This document shows, one piece after another, positions 26,339-34,563 of a DNA stretch of 64,000 nt. The notes under the pieces are model-generated. The model saw nothing but the letters and a program-made list of their open reading frames with translations. It made no database searches and was not told the DNA's origin. A program made the position numbers and the translations under genes. This stretch comes from Halobacillus andaensis (GTDB lineage: Bacteria; Bacillota; Bacilli; Bacillales; Halobacillaceae): contig NZ_BMEL01000004.1 of the NCBI RefSeq assembly GCF_014636475.1, forward strand, positions 62,001 to 126,000, given 5' to 3'. Within the stretch, counting starts at the first letter, position 1. Each line of letters begins with the position of its first letter.

Positions 26339-26533
26339 TAGTCACGTAAATAAGGTTCTTTTTGGCTTCGCGGTTCTTCCGCTGGAGTGATCAATAAGCT
26401 CTCGTCGAGTTCAGCCTGAATCCCCTCACCTAACACGCAAATTCTTTTATAAAACGTATCAGCCAACTTTACCAAGTGAGCAGGAAAAAACCTCTAGGAT
26501 ATGGAATACTATACTAGAGGAGGGTGGATCGAA

Positions 26534-26836
26534 ATGAAAAACATAAAGCTGAACAAAGCATTTAATATGGAAGACAACTCAGAAATTACTTTCTCAAAAG
26601 GCCTGCTGCTCATTGATGATAAAGGAACACCCGAGAATTGGACGGTCAGCTTATCAAAGGTGAAAGAGCCTGAAGTATTTAAAGGAAACGATCATAAACA
26701 AATTAAGTTAAATTTACTGGATATCAAGGGACAAACGTATATTGGCACTGCAGCGACTGATCTTATAACGAGTGATGGTTCTGTTCTGATGAAATCAAAG
26801 GGTGCACTGGATAAAGGGAAAACGGTCGAGTCCTAA
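26534..26836 (+). CDS. Hypothetical protein, 100 residues
   Basis: Starts at ATG 26534; a strong AGAGGAGGGTGG lies before it, so the upstream frame from 26501 is not used. The product (MKNIKLNKAFNMEDNSEIT...) is soluble, strand-rich and lysine-rich with DDKGTPENWTVSLSK and GQTYIGTAATDLIT as notable strings. I do not know its family. A hairpin of its last codons with downstream CGATCGTTTTTTT (26820-26857) probably terminates it. Confidence 0.6.
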   Translation: MKNIKLNKAFNMEDNSEITFSKGLLLIDDKGTPENWTVSLSKVKEPEVFKGNDHKQIKLNLLDIKGQTYIGTAATDLITSDGSVLMKSKGALDKGKTVES

Positions 26837-26901
26837 ACAGGGATCGATCGTTTTTTTCTTCATTAAAATGTGGAGCATTAGTTACAATCATTGAGGATCA
26901 C

Positions 26902-27159
26902 ATGCTGCCTGTGGATTCTGTGCTCATTCCTGTCAAAGGGTATCATGCGATGTACAAGGAAGTGATCCTGGATAAAAGAATGCCGACAGACGTTCAACTC
27001 CCTCATTTAAAAAGAGGCATTCAGTTATACTTAGATCACAAAAGAGAACTGACGAGTTTTATTCATCTTCATCTTGAGCTTTCAGAGGAAGAGCTCGTCC
27101 CGTTACTATTGAACAATTTTAAAAAGTACGGCCTAGGTGAGTTCAATATAGAAAGTTAA
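26902..27159 (+). CDS. Hypothetical protein, 85 residues
   Basis: Starts at ATG 26902 with GAGGATCAC before it. Product MLPVDSVLIPVKGYHAMYKE... with helical, acidic C-terminal half (HLHLELSEEELVPLLLNNFKK). No recognised family. It is 31 bases before the ABC ATPase gene and on the same strand, so it may belong to that operon, the middle gene being an ATPase and the last a 2H-phosphoesterase. Confidence 0.6.
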   Translation: MLPVDSVLIPVKGYHAMYKEVILDKRMPTDVQLPHLKRGIQLYLDHKRELTSFIHLHLELSEEELVPLLLNNFKKYGLGEFNIES

Positions 27160-27190
27160 TAATACAGGCAAAAGGAAGGGTGTCCAACGA

Positions 27191-27997
27191 ATGGTGTTGA
27201 AAATGGAAAACGTTTCATTAAGACGGGGAGATCGCTGGATTTTAAAGGACATTAATTGGGAGATTGAAAAAGGAGAGCACTGGGTACTGCTCGGACTGAA
27301 TGGTTCAGGCAAAACCTTGATTCTTAATTTACTGAACTCCTACACGTTCGCAACAAAGGGAGAGATCAACGTGTTAGGGATGCAATTTGGCAAGACGTAC
27401 CTTGCTGAACGACTCCGCAAACAAATCGGTTTTGTTTCTTCCGCTATTCAGCAGAAGATTCACGAGGGTGATAACGCGTTTGAAGTCGTGTTAAGCGGAG
27501 CTTTTGCTTCGATTGGTCTGTACGAACGACCGACAGATGATATGAGGGAGCGGGCCATTGGGTTACTGGAGGATCTCGGCTGCATAGAGTATGCTAATCG
27601 TAATTATGAAACATTATCACAAGGGGAAAGGCAGAGGGTGCTGATTGCGCGCGCCTTAATGGCCGAACCTTCCTTGTTAATCCTCGATGAGCCGACCAAT
27701 GGGCTGGACTTTATTGCCAGAGAAAAGCTTTTAGAATCCATAGAAGAGCTTGCGAAAAAGCCGGACGCCCCTACGATGATCTATGTTACCCATCACGTCG
27801 AAGAGATTTTACCCGTTTTTCATAAAACCTTGCTGTTAAAAGAAGGCGAAGTGTTTGATGCTGGAAAGACGAATGAAATGATGACAAGTGAACAGCTTTC
27901 TGCCTTTTTTGATCTGCCTGTTGATGTCAGCTGGCACAACGACCGTCCGTTTCTTTCTAAAATAGAAATGGCAAATAAAAGAGGAGGGAGGACATGA
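27191..27997 (+). CDS. Orphan ABC ATPase (YlmA/ModF-like)
   Basis: A 268-residue ATP-binding cassette protein. Walker A GLNGSGKT (about 36-43), signature LSQGERQR (about 142-149), Walker B LLILDEPTNGLD (about 162-173) and the switch histidine in YVTHH are intact. No permease or binding protein is nearby, and its N-terminal WILKDINWEIEKGEHWVLLG resembles the YlmA type. It overlaps the next gene by four bases (ATGA), so the two are coupled. The partner membrane protein is unknown. Confidence 0.85.
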   Translation: MVLKMENVSLRRGDRWILKDINWEIEKGEHWVLLGLNGSGKTLILNLLNSYTFATKGEINVLGMQFGKTYLAERLRKQIGFVSSAIQQKIHEGDNAFEVVLSGAFASIGLYERPTDDMRERAIGLLEDLGCIEYANRNYETLSQGERQRVLIARALMAEPSLLILDEPTNGLDFIAREKLLESIEELAKKPDAPTMIYVTHHVEEILPVFHKTLLLKEGEVFDAGKTNEMMTSEQLSAFFDLPVDVSWHNDRPFLSKIEMANKRGGRT

Positions 27998-28521
27998 GCC
28001 GAACAGTAGGAGTCGCTACATTGCTTTCGGGAGAAGAAAAACTTGAGGTTCTTACCTATTGGAACATGTTCGAAATAGATTTCAACTCAACGGGGGTTCA
28101 GTCCTTTGATTCACCTAATTTTGGCTATCAGGGCGGAACGTGTGAGGATGCAGCTTCTTTGAAAAAAGATTTGGAACAGCTATGGGCAGCACATCCTTCG
28201 TTTGAAGTGAACGTCGATGGGTTCGGGTATTTTGAAGAGCCATCTCCAGTTGTTTATTTGAAAATAGAGAAGAACGAGCGATTAGCTGCATTACATAAAG
28301 ACGTGCATCAGCTGCTGGAACAGCATTGCGAGAATCTATTTGCCTTATACGCACCCGATCAATGGGTGCCCCATATTACACTCGCGATGGGCGACATTTC
28401 TCCTGAAGATATTCAGATTTTTAAGAAAGAGTATCATAACCATGCACCCGCCTTTACACAAAAAGTGGATCACCTGGCACTCGTAGAATTCAAAAAAGAC
28501 GGAAGAGTTGAACTCCTGTAA
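27994..28521 (+). CDS. 2H phosphoesterase (2'-5' RNA ligase-like)
   Basis: A 175-residue protein of the 2H superfamily. The second HxT motif is clear in QWVPHITLAM, and the first half carries the typical FGYFEEPSPVVYLKI strand pattern of the fold. The first HxT motif, expected in the N-terminal third, is not recognisable, so the protein may be catalytically altered or the motif has diverged. Substrates of the family are 2',3'-cyclic phosphates or ADP-ribose derivatives. It is translated together with the ABC ATPase. Its 3' end overlaps a minus-strand Spo0E-like frame. Confidence 0.7.
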   Translation: MSRTVGVATLLSGEEKLEVLTYWNMFEIDFNSTGVQSFDSPNFGYQGGTCEDAASLKKDLEQLWAAHPSFEVNVDGFGYFEEPSPVVYLKIEKNERLAALHKDVHQLLEQHCENLFALYAPDQWVPHITLAMGDISPEDIQIFKKEYHNHAPAFTQKVDHLALVEFKKDGRVELL

Positions 28522-28635
28522 GCCTTTTTGCGCTGTATAAAATTGATTCATCAGGTCGTCCAGCTTCTGCGACAGGTGAAGAAGATGGCTGTACTCACAT
28601 CCATTCAGGTACGCTTCATATAACTGCTTCCTCAT
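28345..28635 (-). CDS. Spo0E-like phosphatase with long 3' extension
   Basis: The frame starts MRKQLYEAYLNGCEYSHLLH and continues LSQKLDDLMNQFYTAQKG, the Spo0E signature helix. Upstream codons LESEIEK are in frame and also fit the family, but no standard start codon precedes them: an upstream TAG sets the limit and only ATT is available, as in the gene at 3.8 kb. The usual members end at or soon after the signature. Here the frame runs on another 50 codons, antisense to the 2H phosphoesterase gene, so the true stop may have been lost. Confidence 0.6.
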   Translation of the reverse strand: MRKQLYEAYLNGCEYSHLLHLSQKLDDLMNQFYTAQKGLQEFNSSVFFEFYECQVIHFLCKGGCMVMILFLKNLNIFRRNVAHRECNMGHPLIGCV

Positions 28636-28812
28636 TTTTTCAATTTCACTTTCTAAATAACTGGCCTATCCTTTTTTAAAAAGTAATCAATTTTTTGAAA
28701 TTTTTCCAATTGTGTATGATACACTACTATTACGAAAATTCCTATGATGAAACGAATAAATGGCCTATGTTGTAGAAAGAATTACAATGAAGCGACAAGG
28801 AGAAAAGGAAGC

Positions 28813-29076
28813 ATGGAAAAGACAAAAACCATTTGGGTCGATCCCAATAAAAAGTACGGGATACTTAAGATAGAAGATGAAGTTTTCGGAGCTTCTTTTC
28901 ATCCGATTGAAATTAACAGCAGCGATCCATGGAAGTATACGATCATCAATAACTTATGGTACACCACCTACAACGGGGCGAGACAATACTTCCGTGTGAA
29001 AACCAACCCTCATGTTGTGACAGGAAGAATGGTTAAAATTCAGCTTGTTGATGAAAAGCCATCTGTGCATACATAG
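28813..29076 (+). CDS. Hypothetical protein, 87 residues
   Basis: Begins at ATG 28813 with AAAAGGAAG before it; a longer frame from 28744 is not supported by a ribosome site. Product MEKTKTIWVDPNKKYGILKI... is soluble and strand-rich, with the aromatic stretch WKYTIINNLWYTTYNGARQYF. No recognised family. A terminator follows. Confidence 0.6.
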   Translation: MEKTKTIWVDPNKKYGILKIEDEVFGASFHPIEINSSDPWKYTIINNLWYTTYNGARQYFRVKTNPHVVTGRMVKIQLVDEKPSVHT

Positions 29077-29105
29077 TAGCATGATAAAATTACATGGACC
29101 TAAAA

Positions 29106-29134
29106 AAGCTCCCTAATCCGGAGCTTCTTTTTTT
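29106..29134 (+). terminator. Intrinsic terminator
   Basis: AAGCTCC-CTAATCC-GGAGCTT followed by a T-rich run; ends the preceding hypothetical gene. Confidence 0.85.
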
Positions 29135-29204
29135 GCCTATAAAAGTGAAACTTTACCAGTTGGGTGATCGTAACTTTAGTAATGAAGAAAAAGGGGGCAG
29201 GGAG

Positions 29205-29321
29205 ATGAACTTGATCATCGGCCTATTGATCATCGCGGCACCGGCCCTTTTCCTAATCTATTGGGGAAAGTCAGGCTTCGATTGGGGAAGTACAGAGGAT
29301 CGTAAAGAAGACAAAAAATAA
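29205..29321 (+). CDS. Tiny single-helix membrane protein, 38 residues
   Basis: ATG 29205 follows GGGGGCAGGGAG. The product MNLIIGLLIIAAPALFLIYW is one membrane helix, followed by a short charged tail rich in lysine and aspartate. Two overlapping palindromic GATCATCG units lie in the helix-coding part. It is followed after 14 bases by another small membrane gene with its own ribosome site. Confidence 0.5.
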   Translation: MNLIIGLLIIAAPALFLIYWGKSGFDWGSTEDRKEDKK

Positions 29322-29335
29322 AGGATGAGAATGGC

Positions 29336-29512
29336 ATGTATATGTTTGTTTTTATGTTCTTAGCAGGATTCTGTATTTTAACGTTTCCACTCATGGGGCT
29401 CAAGGACTTTAAAAATGAAAAGAAAAGTCACAAAATGATTCGTATCTCTTTCATTGGTCTAGCTTTCGTCTTCCTTATTGGGGGAACAATTGATTTAATG
29501 ACTTATTTATAG
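29336..29512 (+). CDS. Small two-helix membrane protein, 58 residues
   Basis: ATG 29336 is behind AAAGGAT. Starts MYMFVFMFLAGFCILTF, then a charged loop DFKNEKKSHK, then a second helix (ISFIGLAFVFLIGG). Just under the length many gene finders accept. It forms a probable operon with the 38-residue protein before it. No family recognised. Confidence 0.55.
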   Translation: MYMFVFMFLAGFCILTFPLMGLKDFKNEKKSHKMIRISFIGLAFVFLIGGTIDLMTYL

Positions 29513-29638
29513 CGTGAGGACGAATAATAGTCATTAGAAGTAATCTACTTTAGAAAATTAAGTAAATGTTATCATAGGTAAGTTGAAGAAGTAACCGTTT
29601 GATAAAAAATTGTATGGTATAAACGCAGATCATTAGCG

Positions 29639-29770
29639 TAGTCAAAATGCTTAAGACTCCTGTGGGAACAGCTCGAGTCGAAGAACTCGCAGGAAAGCGC
29701 TCTTTGCTTTCTGAGGAAGCTGAGGCTGAGGCCGAGCCCACGGAAAGCGAAGTATTTTGACGGAGCGATG
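29639..29770. repeat. Dispersed intergenic repeat, copy 2 (about 130 bp)
   Basis: Reverse-complement copy of the element at 3472-3597, with the same landmarks in opposite order (TAGTCAA, GACTCCTG, AACAGC, CAGGAAAGCG, CTTTGCTTTCTGAGG, GAGGCCGAG, AGCGAAG, TTTTGACGGAGC). It carries no gene. An extra GAGGCT-type unit lies in the middle relative to copy 1. Confidence 0.7.
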
Positions 29771-29793
29771 GTGAAAACCCTTACTTGAACATA

Positions 29794-29833
29794 AATAATC
29801 CGAACTGATTTCAATAGAATCGTTCGGATTATT
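29794..29833. terminator. Hairpin, possible bidirectional terminator
   Basis: Perfect 12-base inverted repeat AATAATCCGAAC / GTTCGGATTATT with a 16-base loop, downstream of the DUF3231 gene on the minus strand. Confidence 0.5.
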
Positions 29834-29886
29834 GTATGCTTTATTTAGTTTTGTGTCACTCTCCACATATAAGGAGATCTTAACCC

Positions 29887-30399
29887 TTATTGTTCGCGTG
29901 AGCTTGTTTTATGCAAAGGAGGAAGGACAAGCCAGCCTTTTTCCTTATTCAAGCGTAAAGCTCTTGCTCCAGCTTGAGCTTTATTCATATGGAACTGCCC
30001 AAATAACATCGCAATGTCCTCACGGCTGGATTGACCGATAGCTTGACTGCAAGCCACAAGTCCCTGGGCAATGTTAAGTGAGACAGCAGCGCTGATTTCT
30101 GGATCATTGGCTCGAGCACCTACAGGAATGTCGTCTACGTTAGCTACTGGACGTTCAGGAGGTGTAGGAGGTAGAGCGATCCCATTTAACTTAAGTAGTT
30201 CTTCAATTTCCCGGCTTTCCTGTTTAATCCCTTGAATCAGTTCTTCTAAAAGGCGTTTTAAATCCTTATCACCTGCATGATTGTAAAGGGTCTCATAGGT
30301 TGCACAGTTTCCCTTAGCTGCTGATAAGTAACTCCATAAACTAAAAACTTCTCCATAATGCAATGGCTCTTTTTGTTGATTCCCTGTCAGAATACCCAT
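29887..30399 (-). CDS. DUF3231 protein (ferritin-like, spore-associated)
   Basis: A 170-residue helical protein of the DUF3231 family, which includes spore coat proteins of bacilli. Recognisable parts are EVFSLWSYLSAAKG, the proline-rich hinge ALPPTPPERP, and NVDDIPVGARANDPEISAA. The end is a GARALRLNKEKGWLVLPP, the usual GWL.PP close. Many members contain two such units, here only one. It lies next to the germination operon on the same strand, consistent with a sporulation-stage role. Confidence 0.78.
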   Translation of the reverse strand: MGILTGNQQKEPLHYGEVFSLWSYLSAAKGNCATYETLYNHAGDKDLKRLLEELIQGIKQESREIEELLKLNGIALPPTPPERPVANVDDIPVGARANDPEISAAVSLNIAQGLVACSQAIGQSSREDIAMLFGQFHMNKAQAGARALRLNKEKGWLVLPPLHKTSSREQ

Positions 30400-30487
30400 A
30401 TCTATCTACTCCTTATAAAAAGTGTCTAGTCTATTATTGATCCGTTTTTGAAATTTATTCATCCGGTGAGAATTTAAAAGACCTCTT

Positions 30488-31606
30488 TTATGAATGGGAT
30501 GAGAGGTCTTTCTGCTTTTTATCTCTCTTCGATTTGATTATTAGACCGATCCATACGAAGGCAGGAAGGATAAAGCCATGTGTGAAAGCATAAGGAAACC
30601 ACGTATCGCCTACGAATGTTTCAAAATAAGCGACATCAGGATAGGCGATGATGGATAAAACAATCATGCCCATCCCGAGCGGCAACAGCAAAGGACGGTG
30701 GTCGTCCATCGTAAGGAACTGGGCAACCCCCACGCTGACAGCATAATAAAGAACGACCATTTTGAAGAATATGGTTAGCATCCAAATTATTCCAATAACA
30801 ATTTCCAGCCCTTCTAAAAAACCTGCAATGTTTATTTTTTGAGCCAGTTTATAACTTGGAAAAGTATTCAGAGCTGTTAGGTCGCTGCCAAGGACGAGCA
30901 AACAGAGAAGAGTAATCAACGTCAAAATCATCCCGCCGATGAATACGCCTAACACCCACGCTTTTCTTTTCGTTTTAGCGTCTTTTACATAAGGAAAGAT
31001 CATCAGAAAGGTCACCATCTCCAAAAGGGGTGTACCGATGACAAAGGTAGACGTGCTGAGCACGGGCATAAATCCTTCGCCTAAAAAGGGCTGAAGGTTT
31101 TCTACGTTAATCTGGGGAGCTAACGTAATCGTGAAAAATAACAATAAAAGAAAGACCCAGGGCATGAACATTTCAGCAGACCTTCCCATGACTTCTAATC
31201 CTAAATAAGCCCCCCATATGACGACAATCAAAAAGAGAATGTGGGTAAATTGTAAAGGAGTTTCGGGTATTATTTCAGTCGTCATGAAATCTCCAATGTT
31301 TCTTAACACAAGGGCAGCTAAAATAAAAAGAAACGATAGATAGAAGAATAGAATAAACCTGCCGAACCAATTTCCAAATACCATAATTGTCGCCTGTACA
31401 AACGTCTTACCTTCCATTAATTTTGCCATATGATTATAGAAAAGGATGAGAGTTAATCCAATTAAAAGGGAGATGGTAATGGATAACCATGCGTCCTGCT
31501 TTGCTTGCGCAGCAAGGGGGCCGGGTACAATGATAATGGAGCTTCCAATGGTAAACAAAATGACCAAGAACATAAATTGACGGGGACTTATCGTCTGGTT
31601 ATCCAT
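30488..31606 (-). CDS. Spore germination permease, GerAB type
   Basis: Inner-spore-membrane protein of 372 residues, ten helices, of the APC-like spore germination permease family. The start ISPRQFMFLVILFTIGSSII is the usual opening and the TM1/TM6 regions with helix-breaking residues (SSIIIVPGPLA) fit the amino-acid-binding fold. In GerA-type receptors this subunit binds the germinant. It is the last gene of a four-gene operon transcribed leftwards. Confidence 0.9.
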   Translation of the reverse strand: MDNQTISPRQFMFLVILFTIGSSIIIVPGPLAAQAKQDAWLSITISLLIGLTLILFYNHMAKLMEGKTFVQATIMVFGNWFGRFILFFYLSFLFILAALVLRNIGDFMTTEIIPETPLQFTHILFLIVVIWGAYLGLEVMGRSAEMFMPWVFLLLLFFTITLAPQINVENLQPFLGEGFMPVLSTSTFVIGTPLLEMVTFLMIFPYVKDAKTKRKAWVLGVFIGGMILTLITLLCLLVLGSDLTALNTFPSYKLAQKINIAGFLEGLEIVIGIIWMLTIFFKMVVLYYAVSVGVAQFLTMDDHRPLLLPLGMGMIVLSIIAYPDVAYFETFVGDTWFPYAFTHGFILPAFVWIGLIIKSKRDKKQKDLSSHS

Positions 31607-31626
31607 TTTTTCACCTCATTTCTTCG

Positions 31627-31839
31627 TTACCCTAAGAAAAGTTGATAAAAGCTTTGAATATAATCCAGCGGGTTTGGCAATGGGACTTCTCCGGCTTCCA
31701 ATACACTAATAGCTGTGAATATCACCAAAAACAGGCTGAAAAACCATAGGTCTTTCTTTTTCTTTTTTAATAAAGGGAACTCCACAATAAAGATAACTGC
31801 TGCGACAATGATAATTGCTAGTATAGACCACACCTTCAC
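31627..31839 (-). CDS. Germinant-receptor D-type small subunit
   Basis: Seventy residues with two membrane helices (WSILAIIIVAAVIFIVEFPLL and LWFFSLFLVIFTAISVLEA) separated by KKKKKD, and a short C-terminal amphipathic part. It lies between the C and B genes with four bases to the C gene and 20 to the B gene. Small two-helix D subunits that modulate germinant receptors are known from several bacilli, and position, size and topology fit. The protein has no sequence motif beyond that. Confidence 0.7.
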   Translation of the reverse strand: MKVWSILAIIIVAAVIFIVEFPLLKKKKKDLWFFSLFLVIFTAISVLEAGEVPLPNPLDYIQSFYQLFLG

Positions 31840-31843
31840 TCAC

Positions 31844-33046
31844 CTAGCCTTCTTTAATGATCGGTTGTGTAGAGTCTCCTTTTCTACGGAGATCCGCTTT
31901 GACTTGAATGTCTACATGTAAATCTTTGAATTCAGTATCCCAATCATTTTCTACGGTCTTCCAATATTTTGGGTTTTTACGATGGATGAGACTGCCGAAG
32001 CCAAAAATGTCGGTCTCATAATCGTTTTGAGCCGATTTTATAGAGGCTTCCATGAGCCTTTTAATTTCTTTTTCTGTTTCCTTATTCAAATTCTGGATAG
32101 AGTCCTCTTTGCTTAAATCAATCGGACAATTCAATTCACCGATGTTTCCTTCTAGGTCCAATTCAATGGAAATGGAGGGCTCTCCACCTGCAAATGCCGC
32201 ATCCATACTGCTTTGCGTCCGTAATATTTCAATGCTTGCCGTCCCATCCTGGCAAGGATGAGTGATCACTGAACTTTTGATATTCCCGAGGATGTAGTTA
32301 TACCCCATACTTGCATCTTCATCAAGCCAGCCAACAAGTCGGTCATCCTTTAGTACTCCTAAGTGATCGATGGTCAGTTTGACTGGGGCATCAATATTTT
32401 CTACATTACTAATATTCGTCCCACCTTCTTCTGGTCCTTCCATGAAGACGCCGGCAATGACAGGGCTTTGCCCTTTACTGTGAATCTGAGAAATTAACTC
32501 GTCAATCGTGATCCCTTTAGAAGAGCCATGACCTGTTTCTACAGCTTCAATGGAATTCATAAGTTTATTAGCTGGTATTTTCTCATAGGCAGTAAGAGTA
32601 CTTAACAAAGTGTCCACGTCCGTATCTTTAGCAATCGTTACATAAAAACCAGTCCGAAATTCATGTTCCCGGTAAAATAAATCAAGTGAGGAAATGATTC
32701 CTTCTTCCGCTAAATCTTTTCCGAGTACAAGAAGCCTTAATTGCGATAAGTACATTTTACGTGGGGATTTATGGGTCAACTTTCTGAATGCTTCTAATAA
32801 TGTTTTGCCTGTGGTGGAATACGTCGAGACCGGTGGGCGAGTAGTTGGTGCATCTGTAGCAATTTCAGATGGGTTGATCACCTGAGCAACTAACTCGTAT
32901 TGGTTATCATCCGTCTTATCAATTCCCATCGCCACGACAATGCCAATTTCATCTAACTCGTTGCTGTTCCAGCAACCTGTAAGGAGAATGAAGCACAAGA
33001 CTATCGCTGGAATTTTGAAAAAGACTCCCTTCTTCACCAACATCAT
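31844..33046 (-). CDS. Ger(x)C family germination lipoprotein
   Basis: A 400-residue lipoprotein. The signal peptide ends at the lipobox LLTGC (residues about 20-24), followed directly by WNSNELDEIGIVVAMGID, the standard start of mature GerAC proteins. It is anchored on the outer face of the inner spore membrane and is essential for receptor function in related systems. The start overlaps the stop of the A gene by one base. The C-terminal domain contains a VENDWDTEFKDLHVDI-like segment typical of Ger(x)C. Confidence 0.92.
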   Translation of the reverse strand: MMLVKKGVFFKIPAIVLCFILLTGCWNSNELDEIGIVVAMGIDKTDDNQYELVAQVINPSEIATDAPTTRPPVSTYSTTGKTLLEAFRKLTHKSPRKMYLSQLRLLVLGKDLAEEGIISSLDLFYREHEFRTGFYVTIAKDTDVDTLLSTLTAYEKIPANKLMNSIEAVETGHGSSKGITIDELISQIHSKGQSPVIAGVFMEGPEEGGTNISNVENIDAPVKLTIDHLGVLKDDRLVGWLDEDASMGYNYILGNIKSSVITHPCQDGTASIEILRTQSSMDAAFAGGEPSISIELDLEGNIGELNCPIDLSKEDSIQNLNKETEKEIKRLMEASIKSAQNDYETDIFGFGSLIHRKNPKYWKTVENDWDTEFKDLHVDIQVKADLRRKGDSTQPIIKEG

Positions 33047-34563
33047 CAGCTCTCCTTTGATGTAGAATCTACTCTTTTTTGGTCCTTTTTTGTTAAAGAA
33101 CTAGGGCGGGATAACAAGCCCCAGTGAGGAAAACGAACCAATACATCCTTCTGATCTTTAGGTATAAATGGAGCAAAAGGAGACATATAAGGCTTTCCGA
33201 ACGATGTTAGACTGCATAAATGAAGAACCAACGCAATCATCCCCAGGATAATGCCATATAAACCGAACGTAGCTGCTAAGATCATCAAAGGAAATCGCAG
33301 CATTCTAATCGAAATCGCCAAATTATAAGACGGGAAGACAAAGCTGCTGATGGCCGTAATAGCGACAACGATGACCATGGCAGGAGAGACGAGCCCTGCT
33401 TGAACAGCTGATTGTCCTAATACAAGTGCACCAACAATCGATACGGCAGAACCCACAGGTTTAGGCAGCCTTACTCCTGCTTCCCGTAATATTTCGAACG
33501 TCAATTCCATCATTAATGCTTCAACTAAAGCAGGAAAAGGCACGCCTTCCCTTTGGGCAGCTAAGTTGATCAAAAGAGGGGGCGGAATCATTTCTTGGTG
33601 AAACGTTGTAAACGCAATATAGAGAGAAGGCATGAATAAAGCGACAAAAAAACAGAACAAGCGCAACATTCGTATTAATGTGCTTATGTCCGCACGCTGA
33701 TAGTAATCTTCACTGGATTGCATAAAGTTTACGAATAAAGCGGGTACTAATAGAACGTTTGGCGTTCCATCTGTAATAATAGCGACTCGGCCTTCAAGAA
33801 TCCCTCCCGCAATCGCATCCGGTTTTTCCGAATTATAGACGGTAGGGAAGGGAGAATACTGCGCGTCTTGCATGAACTCTTCTAAATAACCACTTTCCAA
33901 CACTCCATCAATATCGATCTGGTCTAAGCGTCGATTCAATTCTTCGATGACATCTGTTTCGGCCGTTCCTTCTAAATAGACAATCGCCACATCAGTATGT
34001 GTTTTGTTACCGATTTTCTTAGCCTCAATGCGAAGGTTGGAATCTTTAATTTTTCTTCGAATTAAAGCTGTGTTTGTCCTTAAGGTTTCCGTGAAAGCTT
34101 CTTTAGGACCGCGGATGACGCTTTCTGATGTCGTTTCCTGAACCCCTCTGTCACGCCAGCCTTTGGTGCTGGCAGCCAATGCTTTTGTTTGTTTTTCAAG
34201 CAGCAGGATCGTTTCACCTGAAAGCAGCTTATCGAATAGGTCAGTGTACGACTCTATTTCTTCCGTTTCACCAATGGGCAATGCTTTTTCTTTGATGGAT
34301 AAGTAAAGATGGTGACTGGACTGACGCTTCGATGGCATCTCCAGCATTAAAGCTTCGAGAATGAAGTTTTGCACCGAATTGTTATCAACAAGCCCGTCCA
34401 TATAGATAACAGCTGCGGACGTTTTGTGAATCATTAACGAACGGATCACAAGGTCAGAGCTGTCGCCCATTAACGTGCGGATATGGTCTAAGCTGTCTTC
34501 CAAATTAGGAAAAAGTGGTTGTGAAGCAGGTGGAGACGTTTGCTTATTAGAGTTTTGCTTCAA
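33046..34563 (-). CDS. Spore germination protein, GerAA type
   Basis: First gene of the receptor operon, 505 residues. The long N-terminal cytosolic domain (about 1-270) includes LIRRKIKDSNLRIEAKKIG and DGTPNVLLVPALFVNFMQ, followed by the membrane domain with FALFMPSLYIAFTTFHQEMIP and the GSAVSIVGALVLGQSAVQAG signature. These proteins oligomerise and release ions on germinant binding. The start ATG has GGTGGGATTACG upstream, weak. Gene order A-C-D-B differs from the A-B-C order of B. subtilis gerA. Confidence 0.92.
   Translation of the reverse strand: MKQNSNKQTSPPASQPLFPNLEDSLDHIRTLMGDSSDLVIRSLMIHKTSAAVIYMDGLVDNNSVQNFILEALMLEMPSKRQSSHHLYLSIKEKALPIGETEEIESYTDLFDKLLSGETILLLEKQTKALAASTKGWRDRGVQETTSESVIRGPKEAFTETLRTNTALIRRKIKDSNLRIEAKKIGNKTHTDVAIVYLEGTAETDVIEELNRRLDQIDIDGVLESGYLEEFMQDAQYSPFPTVYNSEKPDAIAGGILEGRVAIITDGTPNVLLVPALFVNFMQSSEDYYQRADISTLIRMLRLFCFFVALFMPSLYIAFTTFHQEMIPPPLLINLAAQREGVPFPALVEALMMELTFEILREAGVRLPKPVGSAVSIVGALVLGQSAVQAGLVSPAMVIVVAITAISSFVFPSYNLAISIRMLRFPLMILAATFGLYGIILGMIALVLHLCSLTSFGKPYMSPFAPFIPKDQKDVLVRFPHWGLLSRPSSLTKKDQKRVDSTSKES

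Noticed and set aside
26339-26500. Possible third fragment of the IS or dispersed repeat near 26365-26385
   Set aside because: Only a match of about 16 bases (GGTTCTTCCGC.GGAGTG) is seen; too short to call.
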